Source: Azolla caroliniana (lineage: Eukaryota > Polypodiophyta). Taken from it: 64,000 bases of DNA. The stretch lies in the NCBI GenBank assembly GCA_043228905.1, contig JBHGNT010000013.1, forward strand, positions 15,996,001 to 16,060,000, in the 5' to 3' direction. Of this stretch, positions 10,401 to 19,599 are shown in pieces. How positions within the stretch are numbered: position 1 is the stretch's first letter; each line of letters begins with the position of its first letter. The notes under the pieces were generated by a model. The model had not been told where the DNA came from. It saw only the letters and a list, made by a program, of their open reading frames with translations, and ran no database searches. Position numbers and translations under genes: made by a program.

Positions 10401-11775
10401 CTAAAAACTGTTTGGGCATTTCTACATCCAAGATAAACATTCTTCCTTGTCTCTTCCCTTTTGCAATGAGCTTCCCATTCTTTTCTATATAGCATCCACT
10501 TTGCTTAAACTTCACTTGCATACCTTGCTCTACTATCTGTCCAACAGAAATCAGATTCTTAGCAAGGTTTGGAACATGCATCACATTCAACATATACTTG
10601 GTTTTTCCTCTTTCTTCCCACAATGGGATATCTCCAACATGTTTTATTTGGTGAGTTGTGTCATCACCTGTTTGTACATAACCAGGAACCTCTGGTTCTC
10701 TTAAACTCTCAAACCAATTTGCATGTCCAGTCATATGGTTAGATGCCCCCGAGTCTACATACCACGTAAACTCTTCATTACATTTCTGTGAGCTTTCAGC
10801 CACTGCTGCTATCTCATGTTGCACTACAAAAACACCTTCCTTTTCACAATCTTCACTAGTAGAGGCATAGTTACTCTGTTGTCCTTTTCCTCTTTTCTCA
10901 TCATTTTGTTTCTTGTAACATTCAGCCTGTGTATGGCCTGGTTTACCACAATACCAGCAGCCATCATCATTTACATAAGTTTGCTTACCTCTACCTCGGT
11001 TGCTCCCCCTGCCTCTGTTGTTGTTTCCTCCTCTATGAGCTTGTTGTCCTCTTCCTTGAAGGCCATTATTATTGGTTCTTCCTGAGCCAAATCTTCCATG
11101 GCCTCTTCCTCGGCCTCTTCCGGCATTATTATAGAGGGCTTGCCCCTCGTTCTCTGAGTTTCCTTTATTTGCATCATCCATCTGATTCCTTTCCTCTACC
11201 ACAAGCATTGAGACCAGATCTGAAAAACTTGGGATACTATCCCTTGTGAGCATAGAAGTTTTAAAACTCTTGTATTGAGGTCCTAAGCCTCTTAAGCATA
11301 TTTCCACTTTGTCATCATCTTCTATCTTCACATTGATAGAAGCAAGTGATTCACATATACTCTTGATTTTTAGGGCATATTCATTTATTGACATCTTACC
11401 TTTCTCCAAGGTATTTAGCTCAGTCTTTAACTGGAGCTTTCTAGCCTTTGTGTTCACTGCAAACAGTTTTACCAAGTTGTCCCAAGCTTCTTTTGGGAGC
11501 ATAGCATCTTGTATATGCCCAAGCATTGAATCTGAGATGTTGAGTGATAGCCAATGCATTACTTTCCTTGCCCCTTGATTCCAATCTTTAAATGCCTTAA
11601 TATGTGCAGCTGTTGCATTCTCTTCTGGGATCTCTGGAGCCTCTTCTAGGTCTCCTTCAATGTAATCCCAGTATCCTTTCCCCATCAGAAAGTTTGTCAT
11701 TCTGAATTTCCACGCCGGGAAATTGTTTTTATCTAATTTCTCTGTGACCATTTGGCCTACATTCTCTGCAGCCAT
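7450..11775 (-). CDS. Ty1/copia gag-pol polyprotein, intact
   Basis: A 1441-residue uninterrupted polyprotein. In order it contains: an N-terminal copia gag (about 1-230); an RG-rich linker and a zinc knuckle CWYCGKPGHTQAEC (about 273-286); an aspartic protease with DSGASNHMTG near 340; an integrase with the HHCC zinc finger (HKRIGH...CEAC) and the D,D-35-E core (HTDVWGP, SDGGGEY); a charged serine/lysine-rich linker; a reverse transcriptase with YVDDLIIGG; and an RNase H ending in the ADILTKGLS motif. All catalytic motifs are present and the length fits autonomous plant copia elements. The start is the first Met, shortly inside the PBS. The protein would form cytoplasmic virus-like particles and mediate reverse transcription and integration. 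Gag and pol are fused in one frame, typical of the family. Confidence 0.95.
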   Translation of the reverse strand: MAAENVGQMVTEKLDKNNFPAWKFRMTNFLMGKGYWDYIEGDLEEAPEIPEENATAAHIKAFKDWNQGARKVMHWLSLNISDSMLGHIQDAMLPKEAWDNLVKLFAVNTKARKLQLKTELNTLEKGKMSINEYALKIKSICESLASINVKIEDDDKVEICLRGLGPQYKSFKTSMLTRDSIPSFSDLVSMLVVEERNQMDDANKGNSENEGQALYNNAGRGRGRGHGRFGSGRTNNNGLQGRGQQAHRGGNNNRGRGSNRGRGKQTYVNDDGCWYCGKPGHTQAECYKKQNDEKRGKGQQSNYASTSEDCEKEGVFVVQHEIAAVAESSQKCNEEFTWYVDSGASNHMTGHANWFESLREPEVPGYVQTGDDTTHQIKHVGDIPLWEERGKTKYMLNVMHVPNLAKNLISVGQIVEQGMQVKFKQSGCYIEKNGKLIAKGKRQGRMFILDVEMPKQFLAMFANGTSVISDVEMWHKRIGHISMQTLKNMLRKDAVAGLPNLKKCEMGKVCEACQYGKQNRLPFPHERHVSKHLLDLVHTDVWGPTKNASIGGCRFYVTFIDDCSRKTWVYFMKEKSEVFDCFRKFKCMVEKQAGTRIKCLRSDGGGEYFSNEFSDFLCNQGIRRQFTCRYTPQQNGVAERKNRTLVNIARAMMTEKNMPLYYWAEAVNTTNYILNRCITSGVHEATPEECFYGRKPSLQHLKVFGCLAYVHVPAEVRSKLDPKAEKCIFVGYSEEQKGYRCYNPVTKKIVTSRDVMFDELASWYSPKQNPETDEDNEIEDKDKSENVEDCHRDGSKVGQQSPTSTECSGPSKSSDGKSDSNSWSGKTGQKKSDDKKGKQKMPEYEIPDDQSKNMEDEDSDMSLDDFLGIQEMKIPGMEKAIKNANQKLRRSDREKKTVERFGYDTYMAMHYAYMSKVVQIPDPNSFEEAKFEKKWMDAMQEEIDALAENKTWDLVKLPKEKNVVGCKWVYKTKHDSNGNVSRHKARLVAKGYAQMQGIDYDETFAPVAKMATLRTLLAVGAARKWILHHMDVKNAFLHGNLEEEVYMSQPPGFEDKKHPDYVCKLEKALYGLKQAPRAWHRELSDSLKNLGFKMSKVDPSLYVKSENDCIVIILIYVDDLIIGGDSVDEIRKLKKNLEMQFHMKDLGDLRYFLGIEIIRSESGICMLQKQYATTMLKKYGMLGCKPIAVPLDKNCKLRADLGAKIEDVNMYRSMVGSLIYLTITRPDLSYAVGLVSQFMQQPTKPHLDCIRRILRYVKATQNFGLFYRADLDINLEGYTDADWAGSQTDRRSTSGYMFTLGSAGISWSSKKQATVALSSTEAEYRGAAIATCEEVWIRRLLADLGVYIDGVVTIWCDNMSSIQLAKNPVFHARTKHIEVHYHFVREKVMEGEVDLVYVNTNQQVADILTKGLSVEKHTQFRNMMGVVNIDEMAKKQNGKED

Positions 11776-11906
11776 TTTTTTCCTTCCAAAAACTAGGGTT
11801 TTGCTTTAGTTACTTCAACAAGTAACTTTCTGATTTCTGATCAGCAACCAGAGAAATAACTTTCTCAGATTAAGGCACTGCTATACTCTTCCTTACGAGC
11901 TACTCT

Positions 11907-11918
11907 GCTCTGATACCA
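11907..11918 (-). other. Primer binding site of copia A (initiator tRNA-Met type)
   Basis: Element-sense TGGTATCAGAGC lies immediately inside the 5' LTR. It is the standard plant copia complement to the 3' end of initiator tRNA-Met. Confidence 0.9.
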
Positions 11919-12383
11919 TGTTAAGAAAACGTGAAGAAGGCACTCGGGCTCTTCTTATGTGCGCGGCGGATCGTAGTGTGCTGGATCGTTAGCGTGCTCT
12001 AAACAGACAGAGAAAGGAAAGGGGACTTACCTCTGTAGTAGCAAAATGGTTTTCTTCTATTACATGTAGAGCTCAACTTGCTCTCATCAGTCTTCTGGTC
12101 TCTCACTCTCTCAGAGTTCTCTACTCACTATATCTCTGTTTTTTCTTACTGCTACCTTCCTATTCACTCTCACTTACTTTTACCTAAGTCATAAGTTATT
12201 ACACATGCAGCTAATTAGCTGCCAGTAGCTAATTAGCTGTCAGTCGCTAAATAGCTGTTCAGTCGCTAATTAGCTGTCCATAGCTAAATAGCTGTTTTAC
12301 CTTTTTGTTCACTAGTAGCTAAATAGCTACTATAGCTTATTTCTCATAAGCATCACATACCATGTTGAGCTTGCTTCTCAACA
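11919..12383 (-). repeat. 5' LTR of copia family A
   Basis: 465 bp. It matches the 3' LTR except for one base and an extra 18-bp unit of the AGCTAATTAGCT cluster, so the length difference is a repeat-copy change. It should hold the element promoter. Confidence 0.95.
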
Positions 12384-12469
12384 ACTCACACCCTTTCCTG
12401 TCTGTCCACATGCACACACATTTGCATGTGTTCACATATGCATATACTATCACATACACTTTCAGTCGT

Positions 12470-12681
12470 TCTCGTGCACATTACACATTCACACAACAAC
12501 ACTTTAGTCTTTCACCCCCACTCATAACACTTATAAATCGCCATACATCTCGTATGGTAACAATTACTCAATGGATCTCGTGCACATTATACATTCACAA
12601 AACAACACTTTAGTCTTTCACCGCCACTCATAACACTTATAAATCTCTGTACATCTCGTACGGTAAGAACTACTCAATGGA
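12470..12681. repeat. Tandem duplication, 106-bp unit
   Basis: Two adjacent copies (starting about 12470 and 12576) of a CA-rich unit beginning near CTCGTGCACATTA and ending CTCAATGGA, with only scattered substitutions between them. No coding content is seen. Confidence 0.85.
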
Positions 12682-12860
12682 CGTATTCCTTTAAAGATTC
12701 GACATTCTGTATGTGAACAATAGTTGGTAAGGTCCTAGCAAGATGCATTCTCTTTTTTTGAATGGGCACCATTAAGTGATCGAGAATTTTGTAATTCATT
12801 ACAAAATGAATTTGCTCGTTTCTCTCTCTTGAGTCTTGTGTTGGCATGTCAAAGAGAGGT

Positions 12861-13170
12861 TGATGAAACACTAATAGTTTTGAGATGATGGAGCTTGATG
12901 GCAACCGTGAATTTGCAACTGTTGTTGTTTATCTAAACCAGTTTTTTGCGGAGGGAGAGTGATTGCATTTCATTCATTGGGACTTCCAAAAGTTTGCAAA
13001 AAGAAAGTCACAAAAAGAAACATGGATGTTTTGATAAAACACTAATAGTTTTGAGATGATGGAGCTTGATGGCATTTGTAAATTTGCAACTGTTGTTGGT
13101 TATCTAAACCAGATTTTTGCCGAGGGAGAGTGATTGCATTTCATTCATTGGGACTTCCAAAAGTTTGCAA
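12861..13170. repeat. 171-bp tandem duplication inside the SAC pseudogene
   Basis: TGATGAAACACTAATAG at 12861 recurs as TGATAAAACACTAATAG at 13032, and both run through the same coding-like text up to CATTGGGACTTCC and TTTGCAAA. Spacing is 171 bp. Confidence 0.85.
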
Positions 13171-13530
13171 ATATTTACGAAAGAAAAAATTGTATTGACA
13201 GCTTCGATCAGAAAAATGTTGCTCAATATGCTTATGGCTTGGCTGCCTTAGGTCATCGGTTATTCTCCTTGGGCCTATAAGATATTCCCAAGGATTGATT
13301 CACACAGCAGTATAGCAGATGCTCTGATGGATATGGATCAAAATATGGGAGATGCATTGACATCACAATATGGTGGAACTGTTGCTCATAATATTGTTTT
13401 TGTTGAGAGATATGGAAGGTAAACCCTCACTTTGGGAGTTGGATTCTAATTATTCCTTACATGTTGGGAGTAATGGTGATGATTCACATGCATATGATGC
13501 TTGGTATAAGAAGTATATTTTGTTTTGAAA
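12861..13530 (+). pseudogene. SAC-domain phosphoinositide phosphatase pseudogene with a duplicated segment
   Basis: Reading across frames gives text typical of plant SAC phosphatases: EFATVVVYLNQFF and LHFIHWDFQKFAKRKS (about 12900-13010). The same segment repeats in a 171-bp tandem duplicate (13032-13170). It is followed by CIDSFDQKNVAQYAYGLAAL, IADALMDMDQNMGDALTSQY, and finally GKPSLWELDSN with HVG. SAC enzymes dephosphorylate phosphoinositides using a CX5R(T/S) motif (usually CIDCLDRTN); here the Arg is replaced by Gln, so catalysis would be lost. Stops, frame changes and missing blocks between conserved segments make it a pseudogene. Segments that are normally on separate exons are joined without introns, which suggests a retroposed, aberrantly spliced transcript. 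It lies directly upstream of LINE copy 3. Confidence 0.7.
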
Positions 13531-13639
13531 AATAAAAAATAAACTCAAGTTGTAGCCTTCGGGTGTTTTTCCTTAATATTACTGAAGAAAATCTTTGAAG
13601 GAAAAAAAAGAAAAGAAAAGAGAGGTTGAGATCTCAATT

Positions 13640-14555
13640 CAATCGGTTATTTTGATTGGGGGTTGTACATTTGGGAGGTGTGGTTGCTAATGGATCTCAA
13701 AGGTTGTGGGAATTCAAAGATGCCAAAAGATGGTTATGTATTCCCCCAAATTATGAATTTGTAACCATGTTGCATGGATCGTTGCCATTGAAAACAAATG
13801 TTGCAGCTTGGGTGGATTAGTGGTTAAAGGATGGTACATGCTTATTACATGTCACTACAATATATTGTATCATTATGCAATGACATCATTATCTTGGCTA
13901 TCTCCTAAAGCAAAAAAGGGTGCCGAATGTATGTGAGTCGAATGCAAGGTGGTGGCAAATATTACAACATGGTTGGCATTCCCATTTGCTATTTCGTGCA
14001 AAGATATTCATATGGAGAGTCATGATGGGTGGGCTCCCATTAGGTTCAACCTTAAAGAGACGATGACTAGGGTAAGTACGTGCTTCTTTTGCACCATTCT
14101 ATTGGAGGATAGTACACATAGGTTCATTAAATGCCTTATAGTGTGTATCATTTGGAAGTACTTATTGGACATTTGGCAAGTTTTAACCCGTTGTTATTTG
14201 AGGCCTCAACAATGGGTTTTTTCTCAGTATGTTCAAAATTGTCCAAATGATGAGCTGGATATATTTTTCCAATTTTTCGATATTGGGGACTACAACACAA
14301 TTGGAATATGCACAATGCTTTCATATTTGATAGTAGACATGGGGGTGAAAGCCTATATGAAGTAGTTGAAAGGTATTGTTATGTGGAATTTCTAGACATT
14401 AGAGTATGTGGGGATCATATCCTCAAGGGCATACTCTAGTTTTCGAGTGGTGTTACAAGACATCCCTCTCCTTACATAGGATTGGTAGGTAGAGGAGACT
14501 TAGAAGTGTTGTAACAATGGATTTTACATACAATTAATACAATTGTGTGTTGAGA
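13640..14555 (+). mobile_element. L1-type LINE, 3' fragment (copy 3)
   Basis: The third copy of the LINE 3' end. It starts at the same internal region as copy 1 (TTGTACATTTGGGAGGTGTGG), carries the zinc motif (CFFCTILLEDSTHRFIKC, about 14080-14140) and ends with the family 3' motif AATTAATACAATTGTGTG at about 14532-14550, followed by GAGAGA. It is inactivated by stops. Confidence 0.75.
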
Positions 14556-14559
14556 GAGA

Positions 14560-15860
14560 GAGTTTTTCTTATTGATTGGACCAAGCTGAAACATTTTCAT
14601 GGAGTGTGTGAGGAATTGATAAATGACGAGTCTCTATGTTCAAGATTTTTATTGATGAAAGTGGGAAGTGGAAGTTGTGATTGAGAAGGATATGTGAGAG
14701 TGCGTGTGAGAGTTACGACATCTCAAAGGGTTTCCATTGCCACAAGATTTTCTTTATTGTAGTGATAACAAAGTTGTTTTCTTTTCAAGATAGAAAGAAA
14801 GGTACATATATTAATATCTTTGAATAGGCCAAAATGGCCTAAAAGACCAAACAAGAGATTAATTACATCTTAAATGTTATATTTGTCTTTGAGAAATATA
14901 ACATTTTCACATTGTACATGTGAAAGTTGGTAGGACTCGCGATGTTTAAGAACTTGATTAATGAATGTTGCAATCGAGAGTGCACACCATGATTATGAGA
15001 GAAATTCGTGCAAGGATTAGGTTTAGTTGAAGATGTGTGGAAAGAATAGTTAGATGTGATCAAAGGCAAAGCATTGTATCAAAGTATGATACTCATACTC
15101 TTGAACTTGTCTAGGGCAACATGTGCATAGTCGATTCCTATCATCACTTTAGCCCCAATGCATGTCTCACATTGTAGTGAATATGAGCTATGTCACATGG
15201 AAGCAATGGTTCAGACAATAGTCAACGAGATAGACTCTAACATGTATTAATTAATGTGTGCAACTTCCTCGTTTGGCGAAGAACTTGGTTTTGTAGTTAG
15301 GTGCAACATATTTAAAATAATGTGTGAGTGTGAGCTTCCACATTGGTGTTGCAAAAAGGCCTCATTCACAACAAAAATTGTTGATGCATCACAAGTGTGT
15401 TGCATCCCATCTTCCGCACTCAAACTTCTCACAAAAGCATAACAGAGATGTAATATAAGATTCAATGAAAAACTCACGATTGACCTAATGAAAAAAAAGA
15501 CAATACCATAGACACATGTCATATGCACCAAATTTAAGGAAAAAATAAGAGATTATAGATGAATTTACATGAGCACGTTATGTAGAGCATAGAATTAATG
15601 TTAAGTTGTCGTCATGTTCACTCATGTCATCAATGCCCAAGAATAGACAATGGTACAGACAACTTTTTATGAATATTATATTGATAAGCAAACTCCATCC
15701 TTAATAAGTCAAGTAATTAGAGTGTCATAAGCTATGGAAAAGATGAGTCTATGCACACAACTTCGTACTTGCATATATACAACTCACGACAACAATAATG
15801 TCTAAATTGTAGTCAATGTGCCTCCGTATAAGATGGAGCTATCGAATCCCTTTTAGGATT
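14560..15860. other. Intergenic stretch, nothing recognised
   Basis: AT-rich sequence without a coding frame of recognisable family, RNA gene or repeat boundary. Confidence 0.5.
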
Positions 15861-15869
15861 TGTATATAT

Positions 15870-16880
15870 GCACTTTTTAAGTAACATGGGGGTCAAGCAA
15901 GGATGTCCACTATCACCCACTCTTTGGCTTATGTATTAATAAATTAGAAGAAGTGGTGAATAAGGTTGCAAGAGAAGAAGGATTAAATGCCCCCAAATTG
16001 ATGCAACATGTTATCTTATTGCTTCTATGTGCAGATGATGTGGTACTCTTATCATATGATGTTGATAGTATGCAACATTTACTTGGGGTATTAAAAGAAT
16101 TTTTCCATAGTAGTGGACTAGCAGTGAATGTGGAGAAAACAAAGATGATGGTAGTGCAAACCATCCAACCTCATCATTACCTATATCATATATAGAGGTG
16201 AGCATATACAATTTGTTAGCATATAAAATTTGTTCGAAGCTTTAAATATCTTGGTATTGACGTACCCGCCACAAATAAATGGAGTGCATGCTTTAATTCT
16301 AGGCTCCAAGCCGGTTGGAAACCATATTACCCTTTGGAGAACCAATGCAACCAAAGTGATACTTGTGGATGGGAAGTAAAACTAATGTTATTCAATGTCA
16401 TGGTAACTCAAGTATTGCTTTATGGGGTAGAAGTATGGGGTGGCACCATCTCTCTTAATGCATGGAATGAGATTGAGAAAATTCAAAATATGTTTTTAAG
16501 GAGGCAATTAGGAGTTAAATGCACTATCTCTTACCAAGTTATGCCTTTGGAAATAGGTGTTCGACCCATAGAAATATTGGCACTCCAAAGAGTATATAAA
16601 TACATTACAAAAGTAAAGAATACGCCAAATCATCAATTACCACATCTTGCTTGGAATGTTGGATGTAAGCTACAAGAGAATCATAAAAGTAAGATTCTCT
16701 CATATGGTTGGGTTATTGACATAAGAAAATGGTTTAGAAGATGGGGTGTGAATGATCTTTTAGAGCTTTCAAGCAATGCTATGCATTATGTAATGATTGA
16801 GGAAAGGTTGGTGGAATCATTAAGGATAAAGTGGGAAGATGCTAAAGCTAGAATACTACATTGCAAATGTCAACCCTAAA
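15870..16880 (+). pseudogene. RTE-type LINE reverse transcriptase fragment (copy 1)
   Basis: Readable RT text: GVKQGCPLSPTLF with a frame change near 15890-15940, then CADDVVLLS (YADD in active enzymes) at about 16030-16060, FHSSGLAVNVEKTKMM, then a thumb-like region TQVLLYGVEVWG and EIEKIQNMFLRRQLG (16334-16880). This order matches RTE-clade plant LINEs rather than the L1 family elsewhere in the window. The 5' half of the RT and the endonuclease are absent, and the frame is broken. A more decayed relative lies at 19600-20560. Confidence 0.7.
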
Positions 16881-17800
16881 TGGTGGTCTCAATATAAAGC
16901 AAGAATGCCTATAGATCGTATCCAACTGTATCTCATTACCAATATGAGTACTAATACTCGTAGGTCACTTACACTACTTCACATTCGATCTCACAAGTTA
17001 GGTATTAATATGAGTAGCAATACGATCTCGTAGAATAGGAAGTTGAATTTCCATGCCATTCTCACCGGTGCTAATGTTAGACTCATGCGTTTTCTACCTT
17101 TAAATCATCAGATTTCCAATCCTCATAAGTGTATCTTCCACCTTTAAGTCATCAGGTTTCCAACAATCTTCATGCCCTTTCAAATCTTTTTCCAAACCTT
17201 CAATCTTCAGTGAGAAATTTGATCCAATAACCACACAATTCAAATTGGATGGTGAGCTTCAATTCTTAATATCCCTTGTATTCATCATTATCACGTCATC
17301 AACACAGCCAAAAAAGCATTTCAAAAGCTCCTATCCTCCGTCTTATAAGGAGTTAAAGCACCATTTCTCTTGCTATTTTCATTCAAGTGAACATGTGCAA
17401 GCCCTAAGGATGCATGCTTCTGTTTATCCTGAAGTCAATCAGATATATATGTATATATATAAATTCTTTTTCATGCCAAGATCAACATTTCTTTCATGCA
17501 AATATCCTTTGATGGTAGAATTAAGGGCCCGCTATTAATATCCGATCTTTGTGAACAATTTCCCATAAAACTACAAGTGAAAGCATGTGTGCTAACATTA
17601 TAGACACATTTCTACACTTGGAATGGAGTGAAATTTTCAGTATCAATTTGAAACACTATTTATAAATACTGTTTCATATTGTGAAATGCGCATAAATGGA
17701 ATCCAAACCAGCTTGCTTAGCTTCTTACTTCCTATTCAATTTATAGTTGTACAAAGGTACCCATTTGGGTTGGCTTTACTTAGCCACATGCGTCCTAACA

Positions 17801-17940
17801 AGGGTATGCTAAAAGGGTGGCTCAACAGAACACATGTTCACCATAGCATGAAGGCATGCATGCTAAACAAGGGTATGCTAAAAGGGGCACAAAGGAACAC
17901 ATGCACACCCAACATGAAGGCATGCACTTGCATCCAAGGG
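17801..17940. repeat. Tandem duplication, 69-bp unit
   Basis: AGGGTATGCTAAAAGGG at 17801 recurs at 17870, and both run through ACACATG...CATGAAGGCATGCA with a few substitutions. The flanking 16880-18360 interval shows no other feature I can support. Confidence 0.8.
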
Positions 17941-18391
17941 ACACCACAATATATTGGTTTGTACATCAGCAAGTTGGTTTGTTCTCCTCTCATGGGCAAA
18001 AAACAAATGGATTTTGACATCTTGGAGGCCTCTATTAGAATTCTCCTATATTTGGTCATGCACTAAAAGCAAGCACTTGAACACACATGCATACGTAAAA
18101 ATATTCCACTTCAACAAACACACACTTTATATCCCATGTGCAGGCAAGATATATATTTTCAAATCTCGCATCTCTCAATTACTACTTTGCAAAATAAACA
18201 TATACTTGCACACAACTCTTGTGTGCACAGATAAAATATTGATTTCCACACATTTGCTCTCCATTAGAACCCCTGATTCCTTTACTACTGACAATAAACA
18301 TGTACATGTACATACACACATTACTCTATGACATGTGTAAAAATATATCTGGATCTTCGAGCTCTCCATTACAATGGTTGCCTTCCTTTAC

Positions 18392-18944
18392 CATTCATAT
18401 TTTTCTCCCTCTCTACTGTGACACCTAAAGGATTGGTTTCGAAAGAATCCAAGTAGTCTTGCATGCTCTTACCTATGGAAGAAACTTCCTTCCCTTTCTT
18501 GCTTTTGACGCTACCAGAATTTCTTCGGAGGGGTCGAGAAGGAGAAGAAGAGGAACCAAAGACAGATCTACCTACATCAAAATGAGGCTTGAAATCGTCT
18601 TGATTCTGATCTTTCTCCTCTTCATTCGTCGGCGTTAATCGAGGGCCATCTTTGTGATCCCATAGATCTTCTGCAATATCATGCTTCCTGAATCGGGTCG
18701 AGAGAGCCGAGATTTGCTTCTGGATGGAGGATGCGGGGAGAGGAGGGGGGAAAGTTGTGAGCTTCTCCCATGGCTGCTGGAGTTCCGGGTGGGCGGCCAG
18801 GACCTCGGCTCGCTCCCTCATCTCGAACACGCGCCTCTGCCTCTCCAGATGCCGCTTCTGGGATTCCTCCCGCTTCTTCACTAGCATGCGTTTCCACTGC
18901 CACTTCGTTACTCCTCCGGGGAAGGTGCGAGGCCCCCCACCCAT
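18392..18944 (-). CDS. DEAD-box RNA helicase, N-terminal exon (RH33/RH48-like), orphan in this window
   Basis: The 191-residue open frame starts MGGGPRTFPGGVTKWQWKRM, followed by a long basic/charged helix (residues about 18-60), then ISALSTRFRKHDIAEDLW and DGPRLTP. A GGPRxFPGGxxKWQxKRM start and an AEDLWNExDGP block characterise the N-terminal extension of a plant DEAD-box helicase subgroup (RH31/RH33/RH48 type, from memory), upstream of the helicase core. No helicase motifs (Q motif, DEAD, SAT) occur in the frame. A good splice donor (GGTAAAG, GT at 18391-18390) lies just before the frame's stop at 18369, so this is best read as exon 1. I find no matching downstream exon between 18390 and 1; that side is filled with transposons. 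Either the first intron is very long or the gene is truncated. GC-rich codon use fits the other host genes here. Confidence 0.55.
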
Positions 18945-19090
18945 TCGCGTTTCTTGAGCAATTCAAAGGCGCTCTGTTCTCTTCTCTTCTCTTCTCTGAA
19001 CTCTTCTCTTCTCTGTCTCTGCAGACTCTGTGTCTGTGTCTTCTTCTTCTTCTGCTTCTGCTTCTGCTTCTGTGTCGTGTCTGCTTCTGC
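18945..19090 (-). promoter_or_regulatory. Likely 5' UTR/promoter-proximal region of the helicase exon
   Basis: The complement is rich in GAAGA/AGAGAA repeats (on the plus strand CTTCT, TCTTCTTC, TTCTGC), typical of plant 5' UTRs. It continues into the 177-bp duplication. No TATA box is assigned. Confidence 0.35.
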
Positions 19091-19382
19091 TTCTCTTTGT
19101 GTCTCAGTTAGTCCCTCACTCTCTCGAATTATGGACATGTCCGTTTTCACACTACCACAATGGCCGGACATGTGTGGACGGCAGAGACGGACATTCATAT
19201 CCACACAATCATATCCGGTGTTCTCTTCTGTTCTCTTCTTTGTGTCTATGTCTACTTCTGCTTTTGCTTCTCTTTGTGTCTCAGTTAGTCCCTCACTCTC
19301 TCGAATTATGGGCATGTCCGTTTCACACTACCACAATGCCCAGACATGTGTGGACGGGAGAGACGGACAATCATATCCGGTG
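19091..19382. repeat. Tandem duplication, 177-bp period, upstream of the helicase exon
   Basis: TTCTCTTTGTGTCTCAGTTA starts at 19091 and again at 19268. Both copies continue through CTCTCTCGAATTATG, ACATGTGTGGACGG and CATATCCGGTG. The first copy has an extra 15 bp near 19197. It sits where the helicase promoter/5' UTR should be. Confidence 0.85.
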
Positions 19383-19599
19383 ACCACGTCGCAAACGCGC
19401 ATTCTCTCACGCATTAGAGACAATGGTTTTAAGATGTGAAAATCTCTTGTTCGGTCTTATCGCCCATTTTGGCCTCACACAAAGGCGTTAATAGATCTAA
19501 GTGAAACAAACACAATTTTTGTTGACATTCTTATACTTTGGATGATCTGTAACACTTACTTGATGTATTGGAAACATTGTGTCGAATCAGTGAGCTAAT

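Larger units (their letters stand above)
6963..12383 (-). mobile_element. Complete young Ty1/copia retrotransposon (family A)
   Basis: A full element on the minus strand: LTRs with TG...CA ends at both sides, an initiator-Met-type primer binding site, one uninterrupted gag-pol frame and a polypurine tract. It is flanked by a perfect 5-bp target duplication, ACTCA (6958-6962 and 12384-12388). By eye the two LTRs differ by one substitution plus one 18-bp insertion, which implies a very recent insertion. A solo LTR of the same family lies at 42225-50147 in the opposite orientation. It inserted between the SINE pair and a tandem-duplicated region. Confidence 0.95.

Noticed and set aside
7438-11578. 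Many plus-strand open frames across 7.4-11.6 kb
   Set aside because: They are antisense shadows of the intact copia polyprotein, whose domains are unambiguous.
18908-19439. Open frames of 113-161 codons near 19 kb
   Set aside because: They translate a tandem duplication and CT-rich leader sequence into Ser/Phe/Leu-rich strings, so not genes.
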